64,000 nt of DNA from Roseobacter sp. SK209-2-6. GTDB lineage: Bacteria; Pseudomonadota; Alphaproteobacteria; Rhodobacterales; Rhodobacteraceae. Positions 52,786-60,719 of this stretch are shown here, one piece after another. Every line of letters starts with the position of its first letter. The first letter of the stretch is position 1. The translations under genes were made by a program, and so were the position numbers. The stretch is taken from assembly GCF_000169455.1 (NCBI RefSeq), contig NZ_AAYC01000010.1, positions 124,001 to 188,000 of the forward strand, in the 5' to 3' direction. The notes under the pieces were generated by a model. That model searched no databases. It had not been told where the DNA came from and was given only the letters and a program-made list of their open reading frames with translations.

Positions 52786-52942
52786 GCTACCATCCGGTGA
52801 GCGCTGTTTAGGGCTTTCCGATTTGCGCCGCAAGTGGAAAATGACGGGAAATTTCTGTTGCCCAAGGAAATTTGGCCCAGGCGCGTCTGGGCGAATACTG
52901 TATTAGCTGGCTTCATATAAGGGCGGGCACTGCACTTGGGCC

Positions 52943-53833
52943 CTAGTCCAGATGATGCCTGGACTGTTGCACCAGACGGACATGATAGTCGCTTTCGATC
53001 CGGCAAGAGATGAATGCACCCGAGGGGCAGGAGGGCAGATCCAGCGCCTTGATCAGCTGCGCATCCTTTTGCCCTTCTAGCAACAGGATACGCTCACGGG
53101 CCAGAATATCGCGGGTTCCATGGCCCCCATCCGCGCGGATGCGGCGCATGAAGTCCTTTTGCTGGGCGACGGCCTCAACCACGTCGCGGGGAATGGGTTG
53201 CCTTTGGATTAGGCGAAACAGGTGGGCCATACGCTCGTTGCCGGTTTCACCTGCAAAAATCTGTTCTACGGCTTGGTCATCGGCATTGCGCCAGAAATTG
53301 GCCGGATAGGGATGATCCTTGAAAAGCCAGAGGATATGTTTGAAACCCTCGGCAGAGATGCTGCGCTTTGCGTCCTTGTTCTGCCCGGCAGTGAGGTAAT
53401 CACGCCGCGCAACGATCAATCCCAGATAGCAACGCGCCCGCACCTCATCAGCAGCGACCAGCATACAGACAGAGTCGAGAGCCTCGGTTGGGATCATCCA
53501 GTTGCCGCCCATCGTATGTTTGATGTCCACGTCTTGACCCAGGATCAGGGTGTCGAGACGCCCCTTGCGCAGTCTCAGGAGTGCTCGCAACTCAATCTCC
53601 ACCCGAGTGCCGATATAGGTCTTTTCGGTCTTTTCCAGATCCTCATAGGCGCGCCGCCCGGTCTTGGGCGTCATGATCACATCATCGATGCACTGTCGCA
53701 GCATCTGCGGCACATCGTGCTCCAGCGCCAAGGTGCCGCCAGCACGTGCGGTGATCTCGTCGGCCAGCGGGGTGAGGACCGCGAAATCCAGATGACCCGG
53801 CAGGACAAGGCTGTTTGGGAGTTTTTGCTTCAT
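52943..53833 (-). CDS. NaeI-type (type IIE) restriction endonuclease
   Basis: A 296-residue protein from the ATG at 53833; the frame continues upstream to 53935 through a GC-rich inverted repeat and is not used. The first domain has the endonuclease core: RTRVEIELRALL-like helix, then LDTLILGQDVDIKH with Asp94, Asp103 and Lys105 in the D-x8-D-x-K spacing known for NaeI. Then comes MGGNWMIPTEALDSVCMLVAADE. The second domain (KRSISAEGFKHILWLFKDHPYPANFW and later) fits the NaeI Topo domain that binds the effector site. NaeI is 317 residues and cuts GCCGGC; this protein is slightly shorter. It is downstream of, and on the same strand as, a cytosine methyltransferase. Confidence 0.75.
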   Translation of the reverse strand: MKQKLPNSLVLPGHLDFAVLTPLADEITARAGGTLALEHDVPQMLRQCIDDVIMTPKTGRRAYEDLEKTEKTYIGTRVEIELRALLRLRKGRLDTLILGQDVDIKHTMGGNWMIPTEALDSVCMLVAADEVRARCYLGLIVARRDYLTAGQNKDAKRSISAEGFKHILWLFKDHPYPANFWRNADDQAVEQIFAGETGNERMAHLFRLIQRQPIPRDVVEAVAQQKDFMRRIRADGGHGTRDILARERILLLEGQKDAQLIKALDLPSCPSGAFISCRIESDYHVRLVQQSRHHLD

Positions 53834-53859
53834 GGCAGGTACCGCCTGGCTGATAGGCC

Positions 53860-53930
53860 AGGCAGCGCCCGTCCCGCCCCCCCACGGGGCGGGCGCTTTA
53901 CGCCCTCCCCGCGCGGGATGGGCGCTGCCT
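53860..53930. repeat. Long GC-rich inverted repeat between methyltransferase and endonuclease genes
   Basis: AGGCAGCGCCCGTCCCGC at 53860-53877 matches, with one mismatch, the reverse complement of 53913-53930. The inner 35 bases add further GC pairing (CCCGCCCC region against GGGGCGGGCG). The structure lies between the methyltransferase stop and the endonuclease start and could delay expression of the nuclease. Confidence 0.75.
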
Positions 53931-53956
53931 TCCACACCGTTTTTGAAAAGTCCGGC

Positions 53957-54916
53957 TTAGGCCCGCACAGCATGAAGTTTCGGCTTGGAAATCGCCGCCT
54001 TCAATTCTCGCGCCACGGCCTCTGCCACTGGGGGCGGGAAGGCATTGCCAACCTGACGGTAGGCATTGGTCTTGGCACCGGTGAAATGCCATTCATCCGG
54101 AAAACCCTGAATGCGTGCCACCATGCGCACGGTGAGCCGCGGCATATCATTGTGAAACGGATCCGGAGCCTCATAGGCGATTGTGCGCCCTTCAACACCC
54201 AGTGCAGCCCAGGCACGCCGGGCACGGGTTGGGCCCAGATCCGGACCACCGTGTTTCTTGGAGCCACCCACAATAGTGGGTGCAATCTCATCCGCCTTTG
54301 CGGCCCATGCCTCTGCGCCGCGCCAGCCGCGTTCCTGCATTAGGTCCAGCAGGGTTTCACCAACTGTGCGTGGGTTATGCGGCAGGGGTTCGGGCCAGTT
54401 GAACTGACCGGAGAACTCTTTGCGCAGGGCCACAATGGCAACACGCGGGCGCAACTGCGGGACCCCATAGTCAGAGGCATTCAATAGCCGCCAGTCGGTC
54501 TCGTAACCCAGTTTTGTCAGCTGCTTTTTCAGCTTCTCGCGGTAGTCGTGAAAGACCGCATCGAGGAAACCACGTACGTTTTCGATCATTACCGCGCGCG
54601 GACGGGTGGCATCTACAATCTCTATGGCATCGTCAAAGAGGTTTCGCTCATCCTTCTCGCCCAGCTGTTTTCCCGCAACGGAGAACGGCGGGCAGGGCAA
54701 GCCACCAGCCAGGAGGTCGATCCCGCGGTAATTTCCTGCAACCTCTTTGAAATTGCGCACGTCCTCTTCCAGCACATTCCAGGAGGGGCGGTTGTGGCGC
54801 AGGGTGGCACAGCAGTGCTTATCGATCTCCACCAGCGCAGTATGGTCAAAGCCTGCCTTTTCCAGCCCAAGGGCCTGGCCGCCTGCTCCTGCACATAGTT
54901 CCACCGATGTCAGCAT
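53957..54916 (-). CDS. DNA (cytosine-5)-methyltransferase
   Basis: A 319-residue C5 cytosine methyltransferase from the ATG at 54916. Motif I is ELCAGAGGQALGLEKAGF (SAM binding). Motif IV is GGLPCPPFSVAG with catalytic Cys75, motif VI is IENVRGF, motif VIII is NASDYGVPQLRPRV, and motifs IX-X are RLTVRMVARIQGFPDEW and YRQVGNAFPPPVAEAVA. The target-recognition region (about residues 190-260) includes WAAKADEIAPTIVGGSKKHGGPDLGPTRARR. It most likely protects the site cut by the adjacent NaeI-type nuclease. Co-oriented with and upstream of that gene, so methylation would be established first. Confidence 0.92.
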   Translation of the reverse strand: MLTSVELCAGAGGQALGLEKAGFDHTALVEIDKHCCATLRHNRPSWNVLEEDVRNFKEVAGNYRGIDLLAGGLPCPPFSVAGKQLGEKDERNLFDDAIEIVDATRPRAVMIENVRGFLDAVFHDYREKLKKQLTKLGYETDWRLLNASDYGVPQLRPRVAIVALRKEFSGQFNWPEPLPHNPRTVGETLLDLMQERGWRGAEAWAAKADEIAPTIVGGSKKHGGPDLGPTRARRAWAALGVEGRTIAYEAPDPFHNDMPRLTVRMVARIQGFPDEWHFTGAKTNAYRQVGNAFPPPVAEAVARELKAAISKPKLHAVRA

Positions 54917-55023
54917 TCTATTCTGCCTGCCCGCTTTTCGTTCTTGCTCTGTTCTTAGGTGGAAAGGTGATTCCACGCAAGGCTCTCTGTCGGGCAGGTT
55001 ATGCGGAAATCCACAAAAGCGAA

Positions 55024-55050
55024 AGGCCGCCCCGAAGGGCGGCCTATTCG
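55024..55050 (-). terminator. Terminator of the third tRNA-Gly gene
   Basis: AGGCCGCCC at 55024-55032 pairs with GGGCGGCCT at 55037-55045 across CGAA, just beyond the tRNA 3' end; on the minus strand it is followed by TTCGCTTTTG. Confidence 0.7.
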
Positions 55051-55058
55051 TTTCCCGA

Positions 55059-55133
55059 TGGAGCGGGCGAGGCGATTCGAACGCCCGACCCTAACCTTGG
55101 CAAGGTTATGCTCTACCCCTGAGCTACGCCCGC
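55059..55133 (-). tRNA. tRNA-Gly(GCC), copy 3
   Basis: Identical to the other two copies, with anticodon GCC and encoded CCA. Its 5' flank, GCTGCCATCCGGTGAGCG, shares 17 of 18 bases with that of copy 2. Confidence 0.95.
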
Positions 55134-55285
55134 GCTGCCATCCGGTGAGCGGTGAGATAGGGCTTTGGCCGCAGAGCTGCAAGGGTAAAAATGGGCTGTT
55201 GCGAAAAAAAGTTCAAAGAGAGCGACGGAACTGCGTGAGCCATGCGTTCCAGGACCAATGACAGGATTCAAAAGGGCATTTTGAC

Positions 55286-55558
55286 ATGGCACGTTTGGCA
55301 GCAAAACAATCAGATCTGGGTCGATTTGTCCTGCTGGGGGCCGCGATCTTTCTTGGCGGTGCGGTTCAGGGCAAAGACCTGATGGGTGAGGGGAAGCCTC
55401 ATGCCAGAATGGAGCCGCATGCCGCTGTGGAGGCTCAAACCGCGTGGCCTGCTGTTCCGGAGATCACGGGAGAGAGGGCCTCTGTTTGGAAAGCTATTTG
55501 GGGCGGTACCTGTCCCGAGGCGGAGGAAAAGAAAACCACTGGTTCTAGCTGGAGCTGA
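55286..55558 (+). CDS. Small hypothetical protein with N-terminal membrane segment
   Basis: A 90-residue frame starting at an ATG with AAAAGGG upstream. It has an N-terminal hydrophobic stretch (FVLLGAAIFLGGAVQG) that could be a signal or anchor, then a polar tail with one cysteine. It fits between the tRNA-Gly and pyc terminator without overlap. No family was recognised, so it may not be real. Confidence 0.4.
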   Translation: MARLAAKQSDLGRFVLLGAAIFLGGAVQGKDLMGEGKPHARMEPHAAVEAQTAWPAVPEITGERASVWKAIWGGTCPEAEEKKTTGSSWS

Positions 55559-55597
55559 GAGCCACCCCTCTTGGCTTGAGAATTGAAAGCTGCAAAG

Positions 55598-55627
55598 AAA
55601 AACGGGCGCCCAATGGCGCCCGTTTCT
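55598..55627. terminator. Bidirectional terminator downstream of pyc
   Basis: AAACGGGCGCC at 55600-55610 and GGCGCCCGTTT at 55615-55625 form an 11-pair stem with a CAAT loop; A-rich sequence lies to the left, which gives a T-run on the minus strand. Confidence 0.85.
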
Positions 55628-55647
55628 ACTTGGTGTGAGGGGTGGGT

Positions 55648-58600
55648 TTATTCAAGCTCGATCAGCAGGTCCTTGGCGTCGATCTGTCCGCCCGCCTGCA
55701 CATGCACGTCTTTCACCGTTGCGCTGCGTTCTGCGTGCAGGCCTGTTTCCATCTTCATGGCTTCGATGGTCAGGAGCATATCGCCTTCGTGCACTTCCTG
55801 GCCTACCTGCACTGCGACAGAGGCGACAACGCCCGGCATTGGCGCGCCGATGTGGTTCGGGTTGCCCGCTTCGGCCTTGGCGCGCTGCTCGGTGGTGGCT
55901 TTGACCAGGCGGTTGGGGACGCGGATCACACGCGGCTGACCGTTGAGTTCAAAGAAGACCTTGACCTCACCCTTTTCGTCGGTCTCACCAAGTGCCTGCA
56001 GACGGATCTCCAGGGTCTTGCCCGGATCGATCTCGGCGGTGATCTCTTCACCCGGTTCCATACCGTAGAAGAAGGTCTTGGTTGGCAGGGCCCGCACTGG
56101 ACCATACTGACGGTGACGGCCCATGTAGTCGAGGAAGACCTTGGGATACATCATGTAACCGTTCAGATCCTCATCATCCACCGCCTTGCCTTCCAGCATC
56201 TGGCTCAGCTCGGCGCGGGTCTCTTCCAGATCCACCGGCTCCAGATGGGCGCCGGGGCGCTCCAGGTTGGGGGCATCGCCCTTCAGCACCTTGGAGACGA
56301 TACTCTCAGGGAAGCCACCGGGAGGCTGGCCCAGGTTGCCGCGCATCATGTCGACGACGCTATCGGGGAAGGAGACTTCGGTCGCGGGATCCTCGACCTC
56401 GGTGCGAGAGAGGTTCTGGCTGACCATCATCAATGCCATGTCGCCCACCACTTTGGAGGAGGGGGTCACTTTGACGATGTCACCAAACATCTGGTTCACA
56501 TCGGCATAGGTCTGGGCGACCTCATGCCAGCGCTCTTCCAGACCCAGGGAGCGCGCCTGCGCTTTGAGGTTGGTGAACTGGCCACCGGGCATCTCGTGCA
56601 GGTAAACCTCAGAGGCCGGGGCGGCGAGGCCGCTTTCAAAGGCGGCATATTGCATCCGCACCTGTTCCCAGTAGTCTGAGATTTCGCGCACTTTAGTGAT
56701 GTCGATGCCGGTGTCGCGGTCGGTGTTGCGCAGACCTTCGATGATCGAACCCAAGCAGGGCTGAGACGTCCCGCCCGAGAAGGCATCCATGGCCGCATCC
56801 ACAGCATCAACACCCGCATCCGCTGCCGCCAGAATGGTGGCACCGGCAATGCCAGAGGTGTCATGAGTGTGGAAGTGGATTGGCAGGCCGACTTCTTCCT
56901 TCAGGGTCTTGATCAGCTGACGTGCCGCGGCAGGTTTCAACAGGCCCGCCATGTCCTTGAGGCCCAGAATATGGGCGCCGGCGGCTTCCATCTCCTTGGC
57001 CATACCAACATAGTACTTCAGGTCGTACTTGGCGCGGTCGGGATCCAGGATGTCACCGGTGTAGCAGACAGTACCTTCGCAGATCTTGCCGCTTTCAACT
57101 ACGGCATCCATGGCGACACGCATGTTCTCAACCCAGTTGAGGCTGTCAAAGACGCGGAAGACATCAACACCTGTCTCTGCCGCCTGGCGCACGAATTCCT
57201 GCACCACATTGTCTGGATAGTTGGTGTAGCCAACGCCATTGGAGGCACGCAGCAGCATCTGCGTCATTAGGTTCGGCATGGCCTCGCGCAGGTCGCGCAG
57301 GCGTTGCCAGGGGCATTCCTGCAGGAAGCGATAGGCCACATCAAATGTCGCACCGCCCCAGCACTCAACCGAGAACAGCTGGCTGAGGTTCTGCGCATAG
57401 GCAGGCGCTACCTTGATCATATCGATGGAGCGCATACGGGTCGCCAGCAGGGACTGGTGACCATCGCGCATGGTGGTATCGGTGAGGAGCAGCTGACGCT
57501 GTGCCTTCATCCAGTCAGCAACAGCCTGGGCCCCCTTCTGCTCTAGCAGATTGCGGGTGCCATAGGGGGTGCTGGCGGGTTCCACCTGAGGTGCGCGCGG
57601 CGCTTTCAGATCCGCAGCAGGGGCTGCGCGGCCCTCTGTCTCTGGATGGCCATTGACGGTGATGTCGGCAATATAGGTCAGGACCTTGGTGCCGCGGTCG
57701 CGCCGTTTGGCAAATTGGAACAGCTCCGGCGTCTCATCAATGAATTTGGTGGTATATTCATTGTTGAGGAAGGTCGGATGCTTCAGCAGGTTTTCGACAA
57801 AGGCGATATTGGTGCTGACACCGCGCACCCGGAATTCGCGCAGGGCGCGGTCCATGCGGGCAATTGCCTTTTCCGGGGTCTGAGCCGAAGCCGTGACCTT
57901 GGTCAGGAGAGAGTCATAGTAGCGGGTGATTACGCCGCCCGCATAGGCGGTGCCGCCGTCCAGACGGATGCCCATGCCAGTGGCCGAACGATAAGCGGTG
58001 ATGCGGCCATAGTCGGGGATGAAGTTGTTCAGCGGATCTTCGGTCGTGACGCGAGTTTGCAGCGCGTGACCAGTGAGCTGAATGTCACTCTGGGCGGCCT
58101 TGCCTGTCGCCTCGGCGATGGTCTTGCCCTCGGCGATCAGGATCTGCGCCTGAACGATGTCGATGCCGGTAACTTCCTCGGTGACGGTGTGTTCCACCTG
58201 TACCCGTGGGTTCACCTCGATGAAATAGAACTTGCCATCGTTCATATCCATCAGGAATTCGACGGTGCCGGCGCATTCATAATTCACATGCTGGCAGATC
58301 TTGCGACCCAGATCGCAAATCTCGGCGCGCTGCTCTTCGGACAGATAGGGCGCAGGGGCGCGTTCAACCACTTTCTGGTTGCGGCGCTGCACTGAGCAGT
58401 CGCGCTCAAAGAGGTGGTAGATCTCACCGTGTTTGTCACCGAGGATCTGCACCTCAACGTGACGGGCACGGGTGATCATCTTTTCCAGATAGCCTTCGCC
58501 ATTGCCAAAGGCTGCTTCGGCCTCGCGGCGGCCTTCCAGAACCTTTTCTTCCAACTCACTCTCGCCCTGGATCGGGCGCATGCCGCGACCACCGCCGCCC

Positions 58601-59091
58601 CAGGAGGCTTTCAGCATCAGGGGATAGCCAATCTCGGCTGCTTCCTTGCGGATCGCGTCCATGTCGTCGCCGAGCACTTCTGTCGCAGGGATGACAGGCA
58701 CGCCGGCAGCAATGGCAACTTTGCGGGCCGAAGCCTTGTCGCCCAGGGCGCGCATGGTCTCGGCCTTGGGGCCGATGAAGGTGATGCCGTTGCGCGCACA
58801 GGCATCCACAAAATCGGGGTTCTCCGACAGCAGGCCATAGCCGGGGTGAATGGCATCGGCACCGCTCTCTTTGGCGACGCGAATGATCTCATCGATCGAC
58901 AGATAGGCGGCCACAGGGCCCATGCCTTCACCGATGCGATAGGCTTCATCCGCCTTAAAGCGATGCAGCCCCAGTTTATCCTCTTCGGCATAAACCGCGA
59001 CAGTGCGCTTGCCCATCTCATTCGCGGCCCGCATCACGCGAATGGCAATCTCGCCCCTGTTCGCTATCAGGATCTTTTTGAAGTCAGTCAT
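55648..59091 (-). CDS. pyc: Pyruvate carboxylase
   Basis: Biotin-dependent anaplerotic enzyme that makes oxaloacetate from pyruvate and bicarbonate at the cost of ATP. The 1147-residue single chain has the biotin carboxylase domain first (about 1-450: ANRGEIAIRVMRAANEMG, ATP-grasp loop WGGGGRGMRPI, FIEVNPRVQVEHTVTEE). The carboxyltransferase barrel follows (about 530-800: LLTDTTMRDGHQSLLATRMRS, VLGLKDMAG-like ILGLKDMAGLLKP, HFHTHDTSGIAGA). The C-terminal biotinyl domain has the biotin Lys1113 in EAMKMETGL. It is monocistronic, ending at a strong terminator. Confidence 0.97.
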   Translation of the reverse strand: MTDFKKILIANRGEIAIRVMRAANEMGKRTVAVYAEEDKLGLHRFKADEAYRIGEGMGPVAAYLSIDEIIRVAKESGADAIHPGYGLLSENPDFVDACARNGITFIGPKAETMRALGDKASARKVAIAAGVPVIPATEVLGDDMDAIRKEAAEIGYPLMLKASWGGGGRGMRPIQGESELEEKVLEGRREAEAAFGNGEGYLEKMITRARHVEVQILGDKHGEIYHLFERDCSVQRRNQKVVERAPAPYLSEEQRAEICDLGRKICQHVNYECAGTVEFLMDMNDGKFYFIEVNPRVQVEHTVTEEVTGIDIVQAQILIAEGKTIAEATGKAAQSDIQLTGHALQTRVTTEDPLNNFIPDYGRITAYRSATGMGIRLDGGTAYAGGVITRYYDSLLTKVTASAQTPEKAIARMDRALREFRVRGVSTNIAFVENLLKHPTFLNNEYTTKFIDETPELFQFAKRRDRGTKVLTYIADITVNGHPETEGRAAPAADLKAPRAPQVEPASTPYGTRNLLEQKGAQAVADWMKAQRQLLLTDTTMRDGHQSLLATRMRSIDMIKVAPAYAQNLSQLFSVECWGGATFDVAYRFLQECPWQRLRDLREAMPNLMTQMLLRASNGVGYTNYPDNVVQEFVRQAAETGVDVFRVFDSLNWVENMRVAMDAVVESGKICEGTVCYTGDILDPDRAKYDLKYYVGMAKEMEAAGAHILGLKDMAGLLKPAAARQLIKTLKEEVGLPIHFHTHDTSGIAGATILAAADAGVDAVDAAMDAFSGGTSQPCLGSIIEGLRNTDRDTGIDITKVREISDYWEQVRMQYAAFESGLAAPASEVYLHEMPGGQFTNLKAQARSLGLEERWHEVAQTYADVNQMFGDIVKVTPSSKVVGDMALMMVSQNLSRTEVEDPATEVSFPDSVVDMMRGNLGQPPGGFPESIVSKVLKGDAPNLERPGAHLEPVDLEETRAELSQMLEGKAVDDEDLNGYMMYPKVFLDYMGRHRQYGPVRALPTKTFFYGMEPGEEITAEIDPGKTLEIRLQALGETDEKGEVKVFFELNGQPRVIRVPNRLVKATTEQRAKAEAGNPNHIGAPMPGVVASVAVQVGQEVHEGDMLLTIEAMKMETGLHAERSATVKDVHVQAGGQIDAKDLLIELE

Positions 59092-59408
59092 CTTGGCTCC
59101 CCCGGGGTGGTGCTTGGTTGGCGAAGTGTTAGGTGCATATTAGGCGATGGTATACCCCCAGTTCTGGGTATCTGCGGCATGATTGCGCTCTCATGCGTCC
59201 AATTTCCGTCAGTTTTGCTGCACCTGCGACATAATGGCGTGCATTTTTCGCGAAGAATTGTTCTCATTCTGCACAAAAATTAGGCAAAGCCTTTTTTGAT
59301 CGAATCTTAGGTCACCGGCTTTGACATATTCAAAGGAAGGCGAGAAGTGACGGCGGGGAACATCCGAACCGGGAAATTTGAAAAGTCAGGCCTTTTTCAT
59401 TTGTATCA
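59092..59408. other. Upstream region of pyc
   Basis: About 320 bases with no gene. It must hold the pyc promoter on the minus strand. An imperfect palindrome is visible around 59149-59171 (TATACCCC...GGGTAT), which could be a regulator site. The right end borders the 3' end of the alpha-hydroxy-acid dehydrogenase gene. Confidence 0.45.
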
Positions 59409-60605
59409 TCATGTTAAGGAATTGGCCGCAGGCTGTAACGAAAGAGTGCGCATTTCAACTTTGCGTATCTCTGTCGGTTTGATGAGGCCTAGCTGTCCCA
59501 TGTTCGCCTCCAGATCCTTGCGCAGGATGTCGCAGAGATGGGTCAGCCCCTGATCCCCTAATGCTGCGAGTGCAAAGTGTGGCGCGCGGCCTAGCATCAC
59601 AAAATCCGCACCCAGCGCCAAAGCACGTAAAATATCCAGACCTGTTTCCGCGCCGCTGTCAAAGATCAACGGCAACGCGCAGGCTTTGCGAATGGCAGGC
59701 AGCATCTCGATTGATGCGGGGCTGGCGTCGAATTGCCGCCCGGCATGGTTGGAGACCCAGAGGGCGTCGACGCCAAGCTCTTGCAGCCTGGAGGCATCTT
59801 CCGGGCGCATGACGCCTTTGATGACCAGCTTGCCCTGCCAGTTTTCTCGCAGCCATTTGACGTAATTCCAATTAGGGGAGGTTCGCAGCAAATACCCTAT
59901 ATGTGCAGTCGAAGAACGCGCATTGTTTGGTCCAGAGACATATTTATCAAGAGTGCGCATATGGGGCATGCCGCCCTCAGCCCGGTGATGCCAGGCCATA
60001 CCCAGGGCCCAGGCGGGGCGCCGCATGACCTGTGCCAGCAGGCGTGGCGTCAGGCGCGGTGGTTGTGTCAGACCGGAACGGGTCTGACGCTCCCGGCGGG
60101 AAGCAACCGGAACATCGACTGTCAGGATCAAGGTGCCAAAACCCGCATCGCGCGCGCGCTCCAGCATGTCCCGGCGTATCCCCTCATCTTTAGGGGGATA
60201 AAGCTGGAACCAGGCATTCTCTCCGAGATGCGGGGCCAGATCCTCAGGGGACTGGCTGGCCACGGTTGAGAGGCAGTAAGGGATCTGTTCCTGGGCGGCG
60301 CATTTGGCCAACCGGGCCTCTGCGTTTGGCCAGACTAGCCCGGACATTCCGATTGGGGCAAACCCAAAGGGCAAGGCGCAAGGCTTGCCCAGCAAGTCTA
60401 CTGACAAATCACATTCTTGCGGCCCGTGCAGAATGGAGGGAAGGAACCCAATTGACGCGAGAACGGCTCGATTTCGCCCTTTGGTCGCCTCACTGCCAGT
60501 GCCGCTGTCCAGGTATTCCCAGACAAAGGGGGGCAGGCGCCTGCGCGCCTGCTTGCGTAAATCAGAGAGAGCTGGAAAACGCTGATGTAGGTCCATGCCC
60601 GACAT
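59409..60605 (-). CDS. lldD: FMN-dependent alpha-hydroxy-acid dehydrogenase (L-lactate dehydrogenase-like)
   Basis: A 398-residue FMN enzyme of the LldD/glycolate oxidase family, which oxidises L-2-hydroxy acids such as lactate at the inner membrane and passes electrons to quinones. Landmarks are LRKQARRRLPPFVWEYLDSG at the N-terminus, LPFGFAPIGMSGLVWPNAE, STVASQSPEDLA, LILTVDVPV, LVIKGVMRPEDA and WVSNHAGRQFDASPASIE, the last containing the catalytic His and substrate-binding Arg. FDSGAETGLDILRALALGADFVMLGR binds FMN phosphate. In-frame ATGs at 60605 and 60596 are both possible starts. Confidence 0.87.
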   Translation of the reverse strand: MSGMDLHQRFPALSDLRKQARRRLPPFVWEYLDSGTGSEATKGRNRAVLASIGFLPSILHGPQECDLSVDLLGKPCALPFGFAPIGMSGLVWPNAEARLAKCAAQEQIPYCLSTVASQSPEDLAPHLGENAWFQLYPPKDEGIRRDMLERARDAGFGTLILTVDVPVASRRERQTRSGLTQPPRLTPRLLAQVMRRPAWALGMAWHHRAEGGMPHMRTLDKYVSGPNNARSSTAHIGYLLRTSPNWNYVKWLRENWQGKLVIKGVMRPEDASRLQELGVDALWVSNHAGRQFDASPASIEMLPAIRKACALPLIFDSGAETGLDILRALALGADFVMLGRAPHFALAALGDQGLTHLCDILRKDLEANMGQLGLIKPTEIRKVEMRTLSLQPAANSLT

Positions 60606-60719
60606 TGATAAGTCGCCATCCGGGAATGGCAAGCTGATTGCAGCTGCATCGTCAAACCAGTGCAGCCGCGTTTGCCCTGGTTATCCTTACCCGTTCCAAA
60701 TTCCGGGTCAGCAAGTGGA

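Noticed and set aside
55642-56679. Plus-strand frame opposite pyruvate carboxylase, and those at 57646-58395 and 58414-59283
   Set aside because: Antisense to a highly conserved enzyme.
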